Below are positions 15,192-23,558 of a stretch of 34,135 nucleotides of DNA, in pieces; within the stretch, counting starts at the first letter, position 1; each line of letters starts with the position of its first letter. Under the pieces are notes generated by a model. It was not told the origin of the DNA. It saw only the letters and a list, made by a program, of their open reading frames with translations, and made no database searches. The DNA is taken from the NCBI GenBank assembly GCA_002746115.1, contig NVXL01000217.1, forward strand, positions 1 to 34,135, read 5' to 3'. Source of the stretch: Alteromonadaceae bacterium (GTDB lineage Bacteria; Pseudomonadota; Gammaproteobacteria; Pseudomonadales; Cellvibrionaceae). The translations under genes were made by a program, and so were the position numbers.

Positions 15192-16159
15192 CAGGATGGG
15201 GCGCCCTCGCCTGAGATCAGTAGCGACATTGCCGTGGTGCTTTTTATCAAGGCATCTACAATACTAGGTTCGCGCGAAGAATGACCTGCATCGCGAATGA
15301 TGTTTAGCTCTGCATCGGGCCAGGCGCTATATAGTTTGTGGGAATTGTCGAGTCTGCATACCATGTCGTAACGACCGTGAACAATACTTGCTGGGATGCC
15401 ATGTAAGCGTTCGATGTTGTTGAGAATCTGGTTTTCTTCAATAAAAACCTGATTTACAAAATAATGTGCTTCGATCACGGCCAGCGCCAAGGCGATGTGT
15501 GGGTCTGAAAAGGTGGAAACCACTTCTGGGTTCGGGCGTAAGGTAGCACAGTGCCCTTCCCAGAGGGACCAAGCCTTGGCGGCTGACATTTTAGCTAGTT
15601 CGTTATCGCCAGAGAGTTTTTGATAATAGGCCTGGATCATGTTTGAACGATCATTTTCAGGGATAGGTTTTACAAATTCCTGCCAATAATCGGGGAAGAT
15701 TTGATCCGCACCGGATTGATAAAACCAGTGTAGGTCCTGTTGCCGAGCTAAAAATACGCCGCGTAAAATCATCCCGTTGACGTGCTTAGGATAAGCTTGG
15801 GCATAGAGTAAGGCGAGCGTCGCCCCCCACGAGCCACCGAACAATGCCCATTGCTCAAGGCCTAATAATTCCCGGATTGCTTCGATATCATCAATAAGGT
15901 GGGCAGTGGTATTATTTTTGAGTGATGCGTGTGGCAGTGATTGGCCACAACCGCGCTGGTCAAATAAGATAATACGATATTTTTCAGGGTCGAAAAAGCG
16001 CCTATCTTGCGGGCTGCTGGCTAAGCCTGGCCCACCGTGAATGAATACTATCGGAATGCCGTCGGGGTCACCAGACTCTTCAATATAGAGCGTGTGGGTT
16101 TCATCAACACTGAGTTGATGGGTTTTGTAAGGCTTTATGTCGGGATAAAGTATTTGCAT
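15188..16159 (-). CDS. pip: Prolyl aminopeptidase (proline iminopeptidase)
   Basis: 323 residues, the usual length for the bacterial enzyme (peptidase family S33). It removes N-terminal proline from peptides in the cytoplasm. The alpha/beta-hydrolase parts are complete: oxyanion segment FIHGGPG (39-45), DQRGCGQS (67-74), nucleophile S110 in GGSWGATLAL, D265 in VHGRYDMVC and H293 in DAGHSS. W111 and the downstream cap region fit a proline-specific pocket. It is transcribed alone, convergent with the histidine kinase; the two stops overlap by 4 bases. Confidence 0.94.
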   Translation of the reverse strand: MQILYPDIKPYKTHQLSVDETHTLYIEESGDPDGIPIVFIHGGPGLASSPQDRRFFDPEKYRIILFDQRGCGQSLPHASLKNNTTAHLIDDIEAIRELLGLEQWALFGGSWGATLALLYAQAYPKHVNGMILRGVFLARQQDLHWFYQSGADQIFPDYWQEFVKPIPENDRSNMIQAYYQKLSGDNELAKMSAAKAWSLWEGHCATLRPNPEVVSTFSDPHIALALAVIEAHYFVNQVFIEENQILNNIERLHGIPASIVHGRYDMVCRLDNSHKLYSAWPDAELNIIRDAGHSSREPSIVDALIKSTTAMSLLISGEGAPSC

Positions 16160-16284
16160 GACCTACCCATGGTTGAATGTGTCGGTTCGTATAGGAATAG
16201 CGTTTTTGAATATCACTGGGAGCCTTTAAATCTAGAGTGAAACACTTTGCGCAGGCTCCACTGTCAGTAATGCTTAAGTTTAGT

Positions 16285-16908
16285 CTATTCCATGGTGACC
16301 GGTAGGGATTCGCTCGAACAGTGGAAAAAGTTTGCATCGCAGGCGCGAACGGTAAGGTAAACCGTATTGGGGAATACGGGCATGAATTCGTTGATAGATG
16401 CGCCCTGGAGGCTGCCTGATGGGGTTTCGCAGCTAACGAAAAAATCTGCGGTATAGGCGCAGTACTGGTATTGGTAGGTGTCACAGGCTAAGCCTTCGCC
16501 GCAGTATTCACTTGATATGGTGACGGCGTTGCTTAGGTCGTCAGGGTTGTCGTTAATGAGCACATCGACGGTGTAGTCGGTGTAGCTTTCGATATCCCAG
16601 AAGACTTCAAATAACCCGTCATCGATAAAGGGGGAAAGTGCGAGTGGGGTATCTTCAAATTCGCTGTTGGTGCCATAGCTATCGAATATGTTGGCGCTGT
16701 ATAGCATGGTTGAGGCGTCGATAGGGTAGTTATCAACGACTTCTATTACTTCTATTACTTCTACGACCTCGACAACTATTACCGTCTCGGCAGGTGGGAT
16801 ATAGTCCTGGTGGAAGCCGCTGTCTGCTTCGTAGGAGCCACCGCATGCGGCTAGGGTGATGCTGGTAAAAATAGCGAGGCTTAAGCGTAATACCGTTGCG
16901 TGAGACAT
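16285..16908 (-). CDS. Lipoprotein with V-[VI]-E repeat
   Basis: 207 residues. The signal peptide ends in a lipobox LAAC, so C22 would be lipidated; the following GGS carries no inner-membrane retention aspartate, suggesting the outer membrane. Residues about 43-60 are a repeat of V-[VI]-E triplets, encoded by a 9-base tandem repeat (TTCTATTAC on the plus strand, 16741-16776). The rest is acidic with six cysteines (YCGEGLACDTY, YCAYTADFFVSCE, RACDANFFHCSSE), probably disulfide-linked, and may be a fibronectin-like fold (VFWDIESYTDYTVDVLIND, PNTVYLTVRAC). No known family. AAGGA lies 9 bases before the ATG. Confidence 0.7.
   Translation of the reverse strand: MSHATVLRLSLAIFTSITLAACGGSYEADSGFHQDYIPPAETVIVVEVVEVIEVIEVVDNYPIDASTMLYSANIFDSYGTNSEFEDTPLALSPFIDDGLFEVFWDIESYTDYTVDVLINDNPDDLSNAVTISSEYCGEGLACDTYQYQYCAYTADFFVSCETPSGSLQGASINEFMPVFPNTVYLTVRACDANFFHCSSESLPVTME
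16741..16776. repeat. 9-base tandem repeat inside the lipoprotein gene
   Basis: Four units: TTCTATTAC twice, then TTCTACGAC and CTCGACAAC. On the minus strand they encode consecutive V-V/I-E triplets next to the lipid anchor. The two identical copies suggest recent slippage. Confidence 0.6.
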
Positions 16909-17025
16909 GAGATTGTTCCTTTCCTAAAAAAATGAGCTTGGAGCCATTTTAGGGAAGTGCAGCTTAATGCTAACTGAACGGGTTCGCTTTGCTTTGGTTT
17001 TAGTTTGGTTTTTGACGCTACTGTT

Positions 17026-17850
17026 TTAGCTGTCGTTCTCGGTTTCGGTTTTTATTTCAGTTCCAGTTTCTTTTTTGCTTTTATCTTTAATGGCAAGTTT
17101 GCCAAAGAGTAAGCCAACTTCAAAGAGCAGCCACATGGGTACGGCGAGTAAAACCTGAGAGATGACATCGGGCGGGGTTAAAAACATGCCAAATACAAAG
17201 CATGCGGTAAAAACGTAGGGGCGTTTTTTCGCGAGGCTTTCGGCACTGACTAAGCCTGCGGAAATTAATAATACCGTGGCAACGGGGATTTCAAAAGCGA
17301 AGCCAAAGCCAAAAAATATTTTAATTACAAAATCCATATAGCTGCTGATGTCGGTCATCATCGCAACGCTTTCAGGTCCTATGGAAGTAAAAAAGCTGAA
17401 GACTAAGGGGAAGACAATGTAATAGGCGAAGGCTACGCCGGAATAAAATAACAATATACTGGAGACGAGTAGCGGTATCGCGATGCGCTTTTCATTTTGG
17501 TAGAGTGCTGGGGCGACAAAGGACCAAATATGGTAAAAAATAAAGGGGATACTAAAAAATATTGACGTTAATAGCGTGAGTTTGAAGGGGGTTAAAAAGG
17601 GCGATGCCACCTCGGTAGCAATCATTGTGCTGTTTTCAGGTAAGTATTTTTGCAGCGGTGCCGCGACAAACTCATAAATATCGTTAGCAAATCCAAATAA
17701 ACCAGCAAAGATTATCAATACGCACGCTAAGGATTTTAATACGCGTGAGCGTAGTTCCAGCAAGTGCTGCACGAGTGACTGTGTACCGCTCTGCTCTTCT
17801 TCAGCATTGTCTTGCGACGCTTCGGTATTGGTATCAGTTGATGGGAGCAT
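17026..17850 (-). CDS. tatC: Sec-independent protein translocase TatC
   Basis: 274 residues with six membrane helices. TatC is the signal-peptide receptor of the twin-arginine translocase, which exports folded proteins. Family motifs: LVQHLLELRSRVLKSL near the N-terminus, PLQKYLPENSTMIATEV, SPFLTPFKLTL, FYHIWSFVAPALYQNEKR (the conserved F..PAL...E), YIVFPLVFSFF, FGFGFAFEIPV and FGMFLTPPDVISQ. The C-terminal tail is charged and low complexity (TGTEIKTETEN). It lies 28 bases after tatB and ends the his-tat transcription unit. Confidence 0.97.
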   Translation of the reverse strand: MLPSTDTNTEASQDNAEEEQSGTQSLVQHLLELRSRVLKSLACVLIIFAGLFGFANDIYEFVAAPLQKYLPENSTMIATEVASPFLTPFKLTLLTSIFFSIPFIFYHIWSFVAPALYQNEKRIAIPLLVSSILLFYSGVAFAYYIVFPLVFSFFTSIGPESVAMMTDISSYMDFVIKIFFGFGFAFEIPVATVLLISAGLVSAESLAKKRPYVFTACFVFGMFLTPPDVISQVLLAVPMWLLFEVGLLFGKLAIKDKSKKETGTEIKTETENDS

Positions 17851-17878
17851 ATTTCGGCAGGCGCTTTAGTGGAGTGGA

Positions 17879-18409
17879 TTAAGGTTGTGGGGTATTTTGA
17901 TTTTCTGAGCTTGTGCTGGTGGAGCTTGAGTTATCGGCACTTAGATTACTCGTATTCGGCGCATCAGTGCTCAAGCTTGCTTCTGTCGCTTCTGCCGTAG
18001 GGGCATTCTTTTGAGCGACAAGATGCTCGGCAAGTGCTTTCTCTGGGTCATAATCGTGGTTAGCCCATTGATCGCCATATTGACCTTCGTCGTCTTGCGC
18101 GGCCTGTTTATCGAGCTCGATATTTTGAGCCGTTTTGCGCATTTCCTCGTTAATGTCGTCCGAGGTCTTTTGCGCTTGATCCTTAATCACGTTAAGTGAC
18201 TTAAGTGAATCTAAGACTTCTTGATTGTGGATTTCACGACGTATTTCATCCATGCCGAGTTGTTGCTCGATCTCGACACGAGTTTCCGTCATAAGGCGCT
18301 TCATTCGCCCAATCCAGATCATTGCTGTCTTTAAGGCCGAAGGCAAACGCTCAGGTCCAATCACAAGTAAACCAATAACGCCGATGACTACAAATTCTAA
18401 TAAGCCCAT
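17879..18409 (-). CDS. tatB: Sec-independent protein translocase TatB
   Basis: 176 residues. One N-terminal membrane helix (LLEFVVIGVIGLLVIGPERL) with the conserved E and GPERLP, then an amphipathic helix (AMIWIGRMKRLM) and a long charged, coiled tail ending in a Ser/Thr/Ala-rich low-complexity region. TatB passes the substrate from TatC to TatA. The start lacks the common MFDIGF opening; MGLLEF at 18409, with GAGCGAGA upstream, is the only reasonable start. It lies 45 bases after tatA. Confidence 0.95.
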   Translation of the reverse strand: MGLLEFVVIGVIGLLVIGPERLPSALKTAMIWIGRMKRLMTETRVEIEQQLGMDEIRREIHNQEVLDSLKSLNVIKDQAQKTSDDINEEMRKTAQNIELDKQAAQDDEGQYGDQWANHDYDPEKALAEHLVAQKNAPTAEATEASLSTDAPNTSNLSADNSSSTSTSSENQNTPQP

Positions 18410-18454
18410 AGTTCTCGCTCTAATTTTTTTGCTGCTTTTTAGGCCGGCGTAGGC

Positions 18455-18694
18455 TTATTTGGTTTGAACGTTTTCTTGGGTCTTCTGAGCGACGTTTTCA
18501 GTTTCGCCCTCACTGCTTTCAACCTGTTTAGGGTCTTCAGCTGCTTTATCGTCGTCCTTCATGGCTTTTTTAAAGCCTTTAAGTGCGCTGCCAAGGTCAC
18601 CACCAATACCGCGTAAGCGCTTAGTGCCAAAAAGTGCTAGGACGATCACTAGAATTAATACTAATGACCAAGGGCTCATTCCGCCAATTCCCAT
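18455..18694 (-). CDS. tatA: Sec-independent protein translocase TatA
   Basis: 79 residues with one membrane helix ([16 protein letters not shown]), the hinge FGTKRLR, the amphipathic [15 protein letters not shown] and an acidic tail. TatA multimerises to form the passage for folded proteins. GGAG lies 9 bases before the ATG. The position between hisE (33 bases upstream) and tatB is the arrangement found in Pseudomonas and relatives. Confidence 0.96.
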   Translation of the reverse strand: MGIGGMSPWSLVLILVIVLALFGTKRLRGIGGDLGSALKGFKKAMKDDDKAAEDPKQVESSEGETENVAQKTQENVQTK

Positions 18695-18727
18695 GTTATA
18701 TACTCCGCTGCGTTTTTTATCGTGTTG

Positions 18728-19093
18728 TTAATCGTTAGATGTGCGAGCAGCTTTTTCTTCTAGACCTGAGAGGTCGAAGCGCTTAGCTAGCTCGGCAAGT
18801 ACCGCATCACTATTACTGCCAAGGTGCGATAACATTACCATTGAGTGGAACCATAAATCTGCCGTTTCACCAATAAGTTCTTTGAGTTCGCCGCTTTGTG
18901 ATGCGTCTTTTGCGGCGATGATTGTCTCAGTGGCCTCTTCGCCCACTTTTTCGAGAATTTTGTTCAGGCCTTTATGGTGCAATTGTGCCACATAAGAGGA
19001 CTTAGGGTCTGCTTGGGTTTTACGCTCGGCTAGCACGGCATCTAAAGCACCCAAGACATTGTTGTTGCTATTGTTGCTGTTATTACCGTTCAC
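18728..19093 (-). CDS. hisE: Phosphoribosyl-ATP pyrophosphohydrolase
   Basis: 121 residues. It hydrolyses PR-ATP to PR-AMP, the second step of histidine synthesis. The MazG-like helical core is clear: [32 protein letters not shown] and [17 protein letters not shown] hold the metal-binding glutamates and aspartate. The start is GTG at 19093, with AAGGAG about 9 bases upstream inside hisI; the GTGA overlap couples it to hisI. The first 12 residues are an asparagine-rich extension ([11 protein letters not shown]) not typical of the family. Confidence 0.95.
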   Translation of the reverse strand: MNGNNSNNSNNNVLGALDAVLAERKTQADPKSSYVAQLHHKGLNKILEKVGEEATETIIAAKDASQSGELKELIGETADLWFHSMVMLSHLGSNSDAVLAELAKRFDLSGLEEKAARTSND

Positions 19094-19518
19094 GAGTACA
19101 TCTCCTTTGGGTCTTTAAGCACAGGTGCCTTGGTCTCCCATGTGCCGTCAACCAATTCGCGGTAAAAGCATGACTCGCGACCCGTGTGGCAGGCTATGCC
19201 GCCAATTTGCTCGATATCTAGTACGATAACATCCGCATCGCAATCGAGTTTGATTGATTTTACATTTTGTACATTGCCAGAGCTTTCGCCTTTTGGCCAG
19301 AGGCGTTGGCGTGAGCGTGAGTAGTATATCGCGCGACCTTGTTCGGAGGTGGCGAGCAATGCGGTTTTATCCATCCAGGCCATCATCAGAATTTTACCAC
19401 TGTCGCAATCTTGTGCGATCGCAGGTACTAGCCCGTCGCTGTTCCAACGAACTTCGTCAAGCCAATCAGTATTATTGGGGGTTGAGGCGGTACTCTCAGA
19501 GGCTGAATTGCTAGTCAC
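19090..19518 (-). CDS. hisI: Phosphoribosyl-AMP cyclohydrolase
   Basis: 142 residues. It opens the adenine ring of PR-AMP, the third step of histidine synthesis, as a zinc enzyme. Motifs: [38 protein letters not shown] (catalytic and substrate-binding segment), [10 protein letters not shown] (metal-binding aspartates) and [11 protein letters not shown] (zinc cysteines). As usual in proteobacteria outside the enterics, hisI and hisE are separate genes. It is the first gene of the hisI-hisE-tatABC run. Confidence 0.96.
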   Translation of the reverse strand: MTSNSASESTASTPNNTDWLDEVRWNSDGLVPAIAQDCDSGKILMMAWMDKTALLATSEQGRAIYYSRSRQRLWPKGESSGNVQNVKSIKLDCDADVIVLDIEQIGGIACHTGRESCFYRELVDGTWETKAPVLKDPKEMYS

Positions 19519-19575
19519 GATCTATTTGCTCACAAAATGTTTACGTCTATTCTAACGGATTTCAGCCTTAGAGGG

Positions 19576-20508
19576 TTAATAAGTGCGATCAATAATGTAG
19601 TGGGCGAGTGATCGTAAGTGGCTATCGTCCGGTGTGAGATCCGGATTTTGTGGCCTAGTGGTGTGGGGTAGTAGCAGGAATTCATCCAGTGCAGCAATGG
19701 CGCTTTGGTATAAGACTTGGGTTTTATCTTTTGCGCCTTGCAAGCCTAAAAGGGAGACGTAGGTAGGTTTGTTTAATGCTTGGTCAGCACCGGAGGCCTT
19801 GCCTAGTGTTTCGCTATCACCGACGACATCGAGAATATCGTCTTGCACCTGGAAGGCTAAGCCGATAGCGCGCGCATAACGGGTTAAGCATTTTAACTCT
19901 TCGTCAGAGGCTTGAGCGGATATAGCGCCTAGGGCGACGCTCGCCTCAATTAGTGCACCCGTTTTGTATTTGTGCATATTTTCAAGGCTGGGTAAGTCGA
20001 GGGTAGTATTGACTGCTTGCATGTCAATAGATTGCCCTATCACCATGCCCTGGGAGCCGGAGGCCTTGGTCAGCGTCTGTATCGCGAGGATACGCATATC
20101 GGCTGGAGCCTTATCGGCATTAACGATGGTTTCAAGCGCCATGCATTGCAGGGCATCACCAGCTAAAATTGCGGTGGCTTCGTCAAAGGCAATATGGCAG
20201 GTAGGTTTGCCTCGGCGCAGGTCATCGTCGTCCATCGCGGGTAAATCATCGTGAATTAAGCTGTAGGTATGCATGCATTCCACGGCACATGCAAAGGCGT
20301 CCGTGTGTGCGTTGCTGGTGCCCATTACGGCAACTGCCGTGGCATAGGCCAAGATCGGGCGTAGACGTTTCCCGCCATCTAACAAGCTGTGGCGCATGGC
20401 GTTAATGAGCTGGGTGCCGTGGGCGTTTTGGTGTTGGAGTTGCTCTGCTAGCTGGGTTTCCACCTGTGTTTGATGATCGGATAGAAAACTCGAGAAAGTG
20501 TCAGTCAT
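19576..20508 (-). CDS. ispA: Farnesyl diphosphate synthase (short-chain polyprenyl synthase)
   Basis: 310 residues. It condenses dimethylallyl and geranyl diphosphate with isopentenyl diphosphate to give farnesyl diphosphate. Signatures: GGKRLRP (45-51), first aspartate-rich motif DDLPAMD (87-93) followed by RRGKPTCH, GQSIDM (158-163), KTGAL (182-186) and second aspartate-rich motif QDDILD (222-227). It follows xseB by 83 bases on the same strand. In many gammaproteobacteria dxs comes next; here hisI does. Confidence 0.95.
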   Translation of the reverse strand: MTDTFSSFLSDHQTQVETQLAEQLQHQNAHGTQLINAMRHSLLDGGKRLRPILAYATAVAVMGTSNAHTDAFACAVECMHTYSLIHDDLPAMDDDDLRRGKPTCHIAFDEATAILAGDALQCMALETIVNADKAPADMRILAIQTLTKASGSQGMVIGQSIDMQAVNTTLDLPSLENMHKYKTGALIEASVALGAISAQASDEELKCLTRYARAIGLAFQVQDDILDVVGDSETLGKASGADQALNKPTYVSLLGLQGAKDKTQVLYQSAIAALDEFLLLPHTTRPQNPDLTPDDSHLRSLAHYIIDRTY

Positions 20509-20591
20509 TCAAATTCCGTCAGCGGCGCTCAGTACTTTGTGTTCAGTGTTTTGCGCTTGGTGGGCGGTGCTTTGTGTACGGCTCGCTGCTA

Positions 20592-20837
20592 TTAGGCGGA
20601 GCCTGAATGTGGGTCAAAGTCTTGAGTCTCAAGTTGACCGTCTTTGTTTAATAGAATCTGTACGCGCTGCTCGGCATCGTTAAGTGCGCCTTGGCAGTTT
20701 TGCGTCAGTTTGATGCCTTGTTCGAACGTTTTTAGCGAGTCTTCAAGGTTCAAGTCGCCGTTTTCAAGAATAGTTACAATCGATTCTAACTCGGCGAGCG
20801 ATTTTTCAAAGTTAAGTGCTGTCTTTTTTGCCGCCAT
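20592..20837 (-). CDS. xseB: Exodeoxyribonuclease VII small subunit
   Basis: 81 residues, the family size. The core [20 protein letters not shown] followed by [20 protein letters not shown] is diagnostic. XseB assembles on XseA to make a single-strand-specific exonuclease; xseA is not in the window. AGAGGT lies 7 bases before the ATG. The xseB-ispA order is conserved widely. Confidence 0.95.
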   Translation of the reverse strand: MAAKKTALNFEKSLAELESIVTILENGDLNLEDSLKTFEQGIKLTQNCQGALNDAEQRVQILLNKDGQLETQDFDPHSGSA

Positions 20838-20947
20838 GTCTGTTACCTCTGAGCCGGGCGATGCATGGGCGTGAGTCAGGATATTTTACATCGGCCAAGG
20901 GCGCTACCCTACCGAAGCGTGCGACTCTGGTCAATGACAAATTGTAC

Positions 20948-20974
20948 TTGATATAAGCCACTTTTTGCCGATAA
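20948..20974 (+). promoter_or_regulatory. Candidate sigma-28 (FliA) promoter for pomAB
   Basis: GCCGATAA at 20967-20974 matches the flagellar sigma-28 -10 consensus in all eight positions. At the correct spacing the -35 reads TTGATATA and matches TAAAGTTT poorly. It lies in the 300-base divergent region between xseB and pomA; transcription would begin near 20980 and leave a leader of about 155 bases. Stator genes are classical late flagellar (sigma-28) targets. The rest of this intergenic region holds no open frame of note. Confidence 0.5.
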
Positions 20975-21137
20975 CTCCGTTAACAAACAACCGAATGGTT
21001 AAACCGGTCTAAACTTAACGGCAGTGGTACGCGTTATTACCGAGGAAAAACTATTAAGTCACTGTTCGCTAAGACATTCGTTTGGCGTCAATTTTGACTT
21101 TGCAAGCGCGGCATTGTAGGCCGTGGGGGAGTGATTT

Positions 21138-21899
21138 GTGGATTTAGCGAGTATTGTAGGTATCATCGGTGCACTCGCATTAATTGTTGTTACGATGTTA
21201 ATGAGTGGCGAGTTAGGCATGTTTGTCAACGGCCCTTCAATGGTCATTGTTTTGGGGGGGACGATCTTTGCTGTTATGGCTAAGTATGGTCTGGGGCAGT
21301 TTTTGGGTGCGTTGAAAGTCGCGGGTAAGAGTTTTAAATATAAGCTGCCTGACGTGAATGAATTGATTGACGAAATTGTTGCGCTTGCTGATGAGGCGCG
21401 TAAAGGCGGCTTGCTGTCACTTGAAGGCAAAGAAGTCAGTAGTGACTTTTTGCAGCGTGGTATTCAGCTACTTGTCGATGGGCATGACCCGGACGTGGTT
21501 AAAACGCTGTTAAATAAAGATAAAGTACAAGCGGTTGAGCGTCACACGGTTGGCTCCTCTATCTTTGCCAACATGACCGACATGGCACCTGCGATGGGAA
21601 TGATCGGTACGCTTATCGGGCTCGTGGCTATGCTTGCTAATATGGATGACCCAAAATCGATTGGGCCTGCGATGGCGGTAGCATTGTTAACGACGCTCTA
21701 TGGGGCGGTTATTGCTAACGCTCTGACCGGACCTATGTCCGATAAATTAAAACTCCGTGCCACTGAGGAGGCGATGATTAAAAACCTCGTCATTGATGCG
21801 CTGTTGGCTATTCAGGGTGGGCAAAACCCTCGTGTGATTGATTCAATGCTGAGAAATTACCTGCCTGAAGGCAAGCGTGAAGTGGATGTGGAAGAGTAA
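21138..21899 (+). CDS. pomA: Flagellar stator protein PomA (MotA family)
   Basis: 253 residues with four membrane helices. With PomB it forms the ion channel whose flow turns the flagellar rotor. Characteristic stretches: MDLASIVGIIGALALIVV, NGPSMVIVLGGTIFAVM, the cytoplasmic loop with charged residues that touch FliG (ALADEARKGGLLSLEGK), HTVGSSIFANMTDMAPAMGM, TLIGLVAML and LLTTLYGAVIANAL. The resemblance is to Vibrio-type sodium-driven PomA rather than E. coli MotA. The start is GTG at 21138 with GGGAG 6 bases upstream. It is followed by pomB after 58 bases. Confidence 0.95.
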   Translation: MDLASIVGIIGALALIVVTMLMSGELGMFVNGPSMVIVLGGTIFAVMAKYGLGQFLGALKVAGKSFKYKLPDVNELIDEIVALADEARKGGLLSLEGKEVSSDFLQRGIQLLVDGHDPDVVKTLLNKDKVQAVERHTVGSSIFANMTDMAPAMGMIGTLIGLVAMLANMDDPKSIGPAMAVALLTTLYGAVIANALTGPMSDKLKLRATEEAMIKNLVIDALLAIQGGQNPRVIDSMLRNYLPEGKREVDVEE

Positions 21900-21957
21900 T
21901 CCACCCATTTTGAATTTTACCTATCGCTAAAAAAACTTTAAATAAGAAGATGCCCTC

Positions 21958-22950
21958 ATGAGCGATGATGACGAGGAAGATAATTGCGACTGCGTCCCCG
22001 GGCTGCCGCCTTGGATGGGAACCTTTGCGGACTTGATGTCCTTATTAATGTGTTTTTTCGTATTACTGTTGTCATTTTCCGAGATGGACGCGATGAAGTT
22101 CAAACGTCTAGCGGGTTCTATGGCGCAAGCGTTTGGCGTGCAAAACAAATTAAGTGTGACCGATATTCCCAAGGGCACCAGCATCATCGCCCAAGAATTT
22201 AGCCCTGCCAGGCCAGAGCCGACAGCGATTAACCAGATTTGGCAAAAAACCGAGGACCTCACCGAAATGTCGTTAGAGGTCGACTGCTCGCAAGAGTATA
22301 ACGTTGAGCAAGGCAGTGAAGGTTACGACGCTGGCGTCAAGCTACGTCTTAAACAGAAGCTAGAGGACTTAATCGAAGAGACTCAAGGTGACGCCCAACA
22401 ATTAGCGGATGCGCTCAGTGAGCAAATCCTCGCAGGGCAAGTCGAGGTGGAAACGCGCGGCCGCATGATTATTATCCGCATCCGCGAAAAAGGTTCGTTT
22501 ATTTCTGGCTCCTCGGTTATGTCGCCGGAATATAAAGACGTGATGTTAGAGGTGAAGTCCGTGCTGGCGCTTAAGCCCGGGCGTATCGCTGTGCAAGGCC
22601 ATACGGATGACATCCCTATTCAAACGTCACGCTTTCGTTCTAATTGGGAGTTATCGTCTTCACGCGCAGTATCTGTCGCTATGGAGCTGATGCTTGGTGG
22701 CGAGGTGCGGGAGGGGCGTTTTGAAGTCTCCGGCTTTTCCGACACCCAGCCCTTGGTGGAGAACAACTCTGCAGTTAATCGAGCGATTAATCGGCGCGTT
22801 GAGATTTTGATTCAGCAAAGCCTTGATGATGAGCTGGAAGACGGTGACCTTGAACTGCTAAAAGAGGATAAAGAAGGCGAAGATATTCTTAAAGAATTAA
22901 ACCTAGAGCCGCAATATTTGTTTAAGCTACAAGCTGATGAAATTTTCTAA
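21958..22950 (+). CDS. pomB: Flagellar stator protein PomB (MotB family)
   Basis: 330 residues. The acidic, cysteine-containing N-terminus (DNCDCVPGLPPWMGTFADLM) leads into one membrane helix with the ion-binding D25, then FFVLLLSFSEMD, FGVQNKLSVTDIPKGTS and FSPARPEPT, as in Vibrio PomB. After a linker, residues about 165-290 form the OmpA-like peptidoglycan-binding domain (VQGHTDDIPI, NWELSSSRAVSVAMEL, GFSDTQPL, NRAINRRVEI). It anchors the stator to the cell wall. The close resemblance to PomB suggests sodium coupling (inference). An ATG at 21952 is followed at once by a stop, so 21958 is the start. Confidence 0.95.
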   Translation: MSDDDEEDNCDCVPGLPPWMGTFADLMSLLMCFFVLLLSFSEMDAMKFKRLAGSMAQAFGVQNKLSVTDIPKGTSIIAQEFSPARPEPTAINQIWQKTEDLTEMSLEVDCSQEYNVEQGSEGYDAGVKLRLKQKLEDLIEETQGDAQQLADALSEQILAGQVEVETRGRMIIIRIREKGSFISGSSVMSPEYKDVMLEVKSVLALKPGRIAVQGHTDDIPIQTSRFRSNWELSSSRAVSVAMELMLGGEVREGRFEVSGFSDTQPLVENNSAVNRAINRRVEILIQQSLDDELEDGDLELLKEDKEGEDILKELNLEPQYLFKLQADEIF

Positions 22951-23000
22951 CAAGCCATTTAACCCCGAGTACGAGTGCACAGTCTTATGAGTAAAGAGCT

Positions 23001-23558
23001 ATGAGCAAAGAACGTAGACGTTATTTTCGTATTGATGAGACCATCGGTATCTCCTATGAAATTTTAAACTACGAAGATGCCACTGCAAGCACTAAAAAAC
23101 ATTATGCGCCAGACGTACTCGATATGGTTTCCAGTCAGGATAAGCAAATACAACAGTTGTTATTAGAGGTTAGCACTGAGAGCCCTAAGGTTGCGAAGCT
23201 GGTCGCCTTGTTCAACCAAAAGTTGGAGCGTGTGGTTAATCAGCTTCTATTAGAGACTAACTTAACGGAAAAAATTGCCCGTAAAGTGAAAGAGGCCAAC
23301 GTTAGCGCTTGTGGCATAGCCTTTGAAAATGACGAAGGCATTCCGTCTGGGTCTAGGCTGAGCTTAGAGTTAACCTTTTACCCCGATGAATTTAGCGTGC
23401 AAACAAGAGCGCTTGTGGTCTCGTGCGAGCCGAGCCGAACGAAAAACAGATGGTACTGGCGCATTGATTTTCTCGATATGAGCCACAATACACAAGAAAT
23501 GCTCATTCAGCATATCGTGCAAAGTCAAAGCGCTCAGTTACGTAAGCGCCGAGGGTAA
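23001..23558 (+). CDS. PilZ-domain protein (c-di-GMP binding)
   Basis: 185 residues, starting 50 bases after pomB. It has the two nucleotide-binding parts of PilZ: an arginine cluster ERRRYFRID (4-12) and NVSACGIAF (about 108-116, the D/NxSxxG motif), followed by beta strands ending WYWRIDFLDM. A helical segment of about 85 residues (ILNYEDATAST to VKEAN) is inserted between the two, unlike a minimal PilZ. No YcgR-type N-terminal domain is seen. The position beside the stator genes suggests it adjusts motor output with c-di-GMP (inference). Confidence 0.85.
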   Translation: MSKERRRYFRIDETIGISYEILNYEDATASTKKHYAPDVLDMVSSQDKQIQQLLLEVSTESPKVAKLVALFNQKLERVVNQLLLETNLTEKIARKVKEANVSACGIAFENDEGIPSGSRLSLELTFYPDEFSVQTRALVVSCEPSRTKNRWYWRIDFLDMSHNTQEMLIQHIVQSQSAQLRKRRG

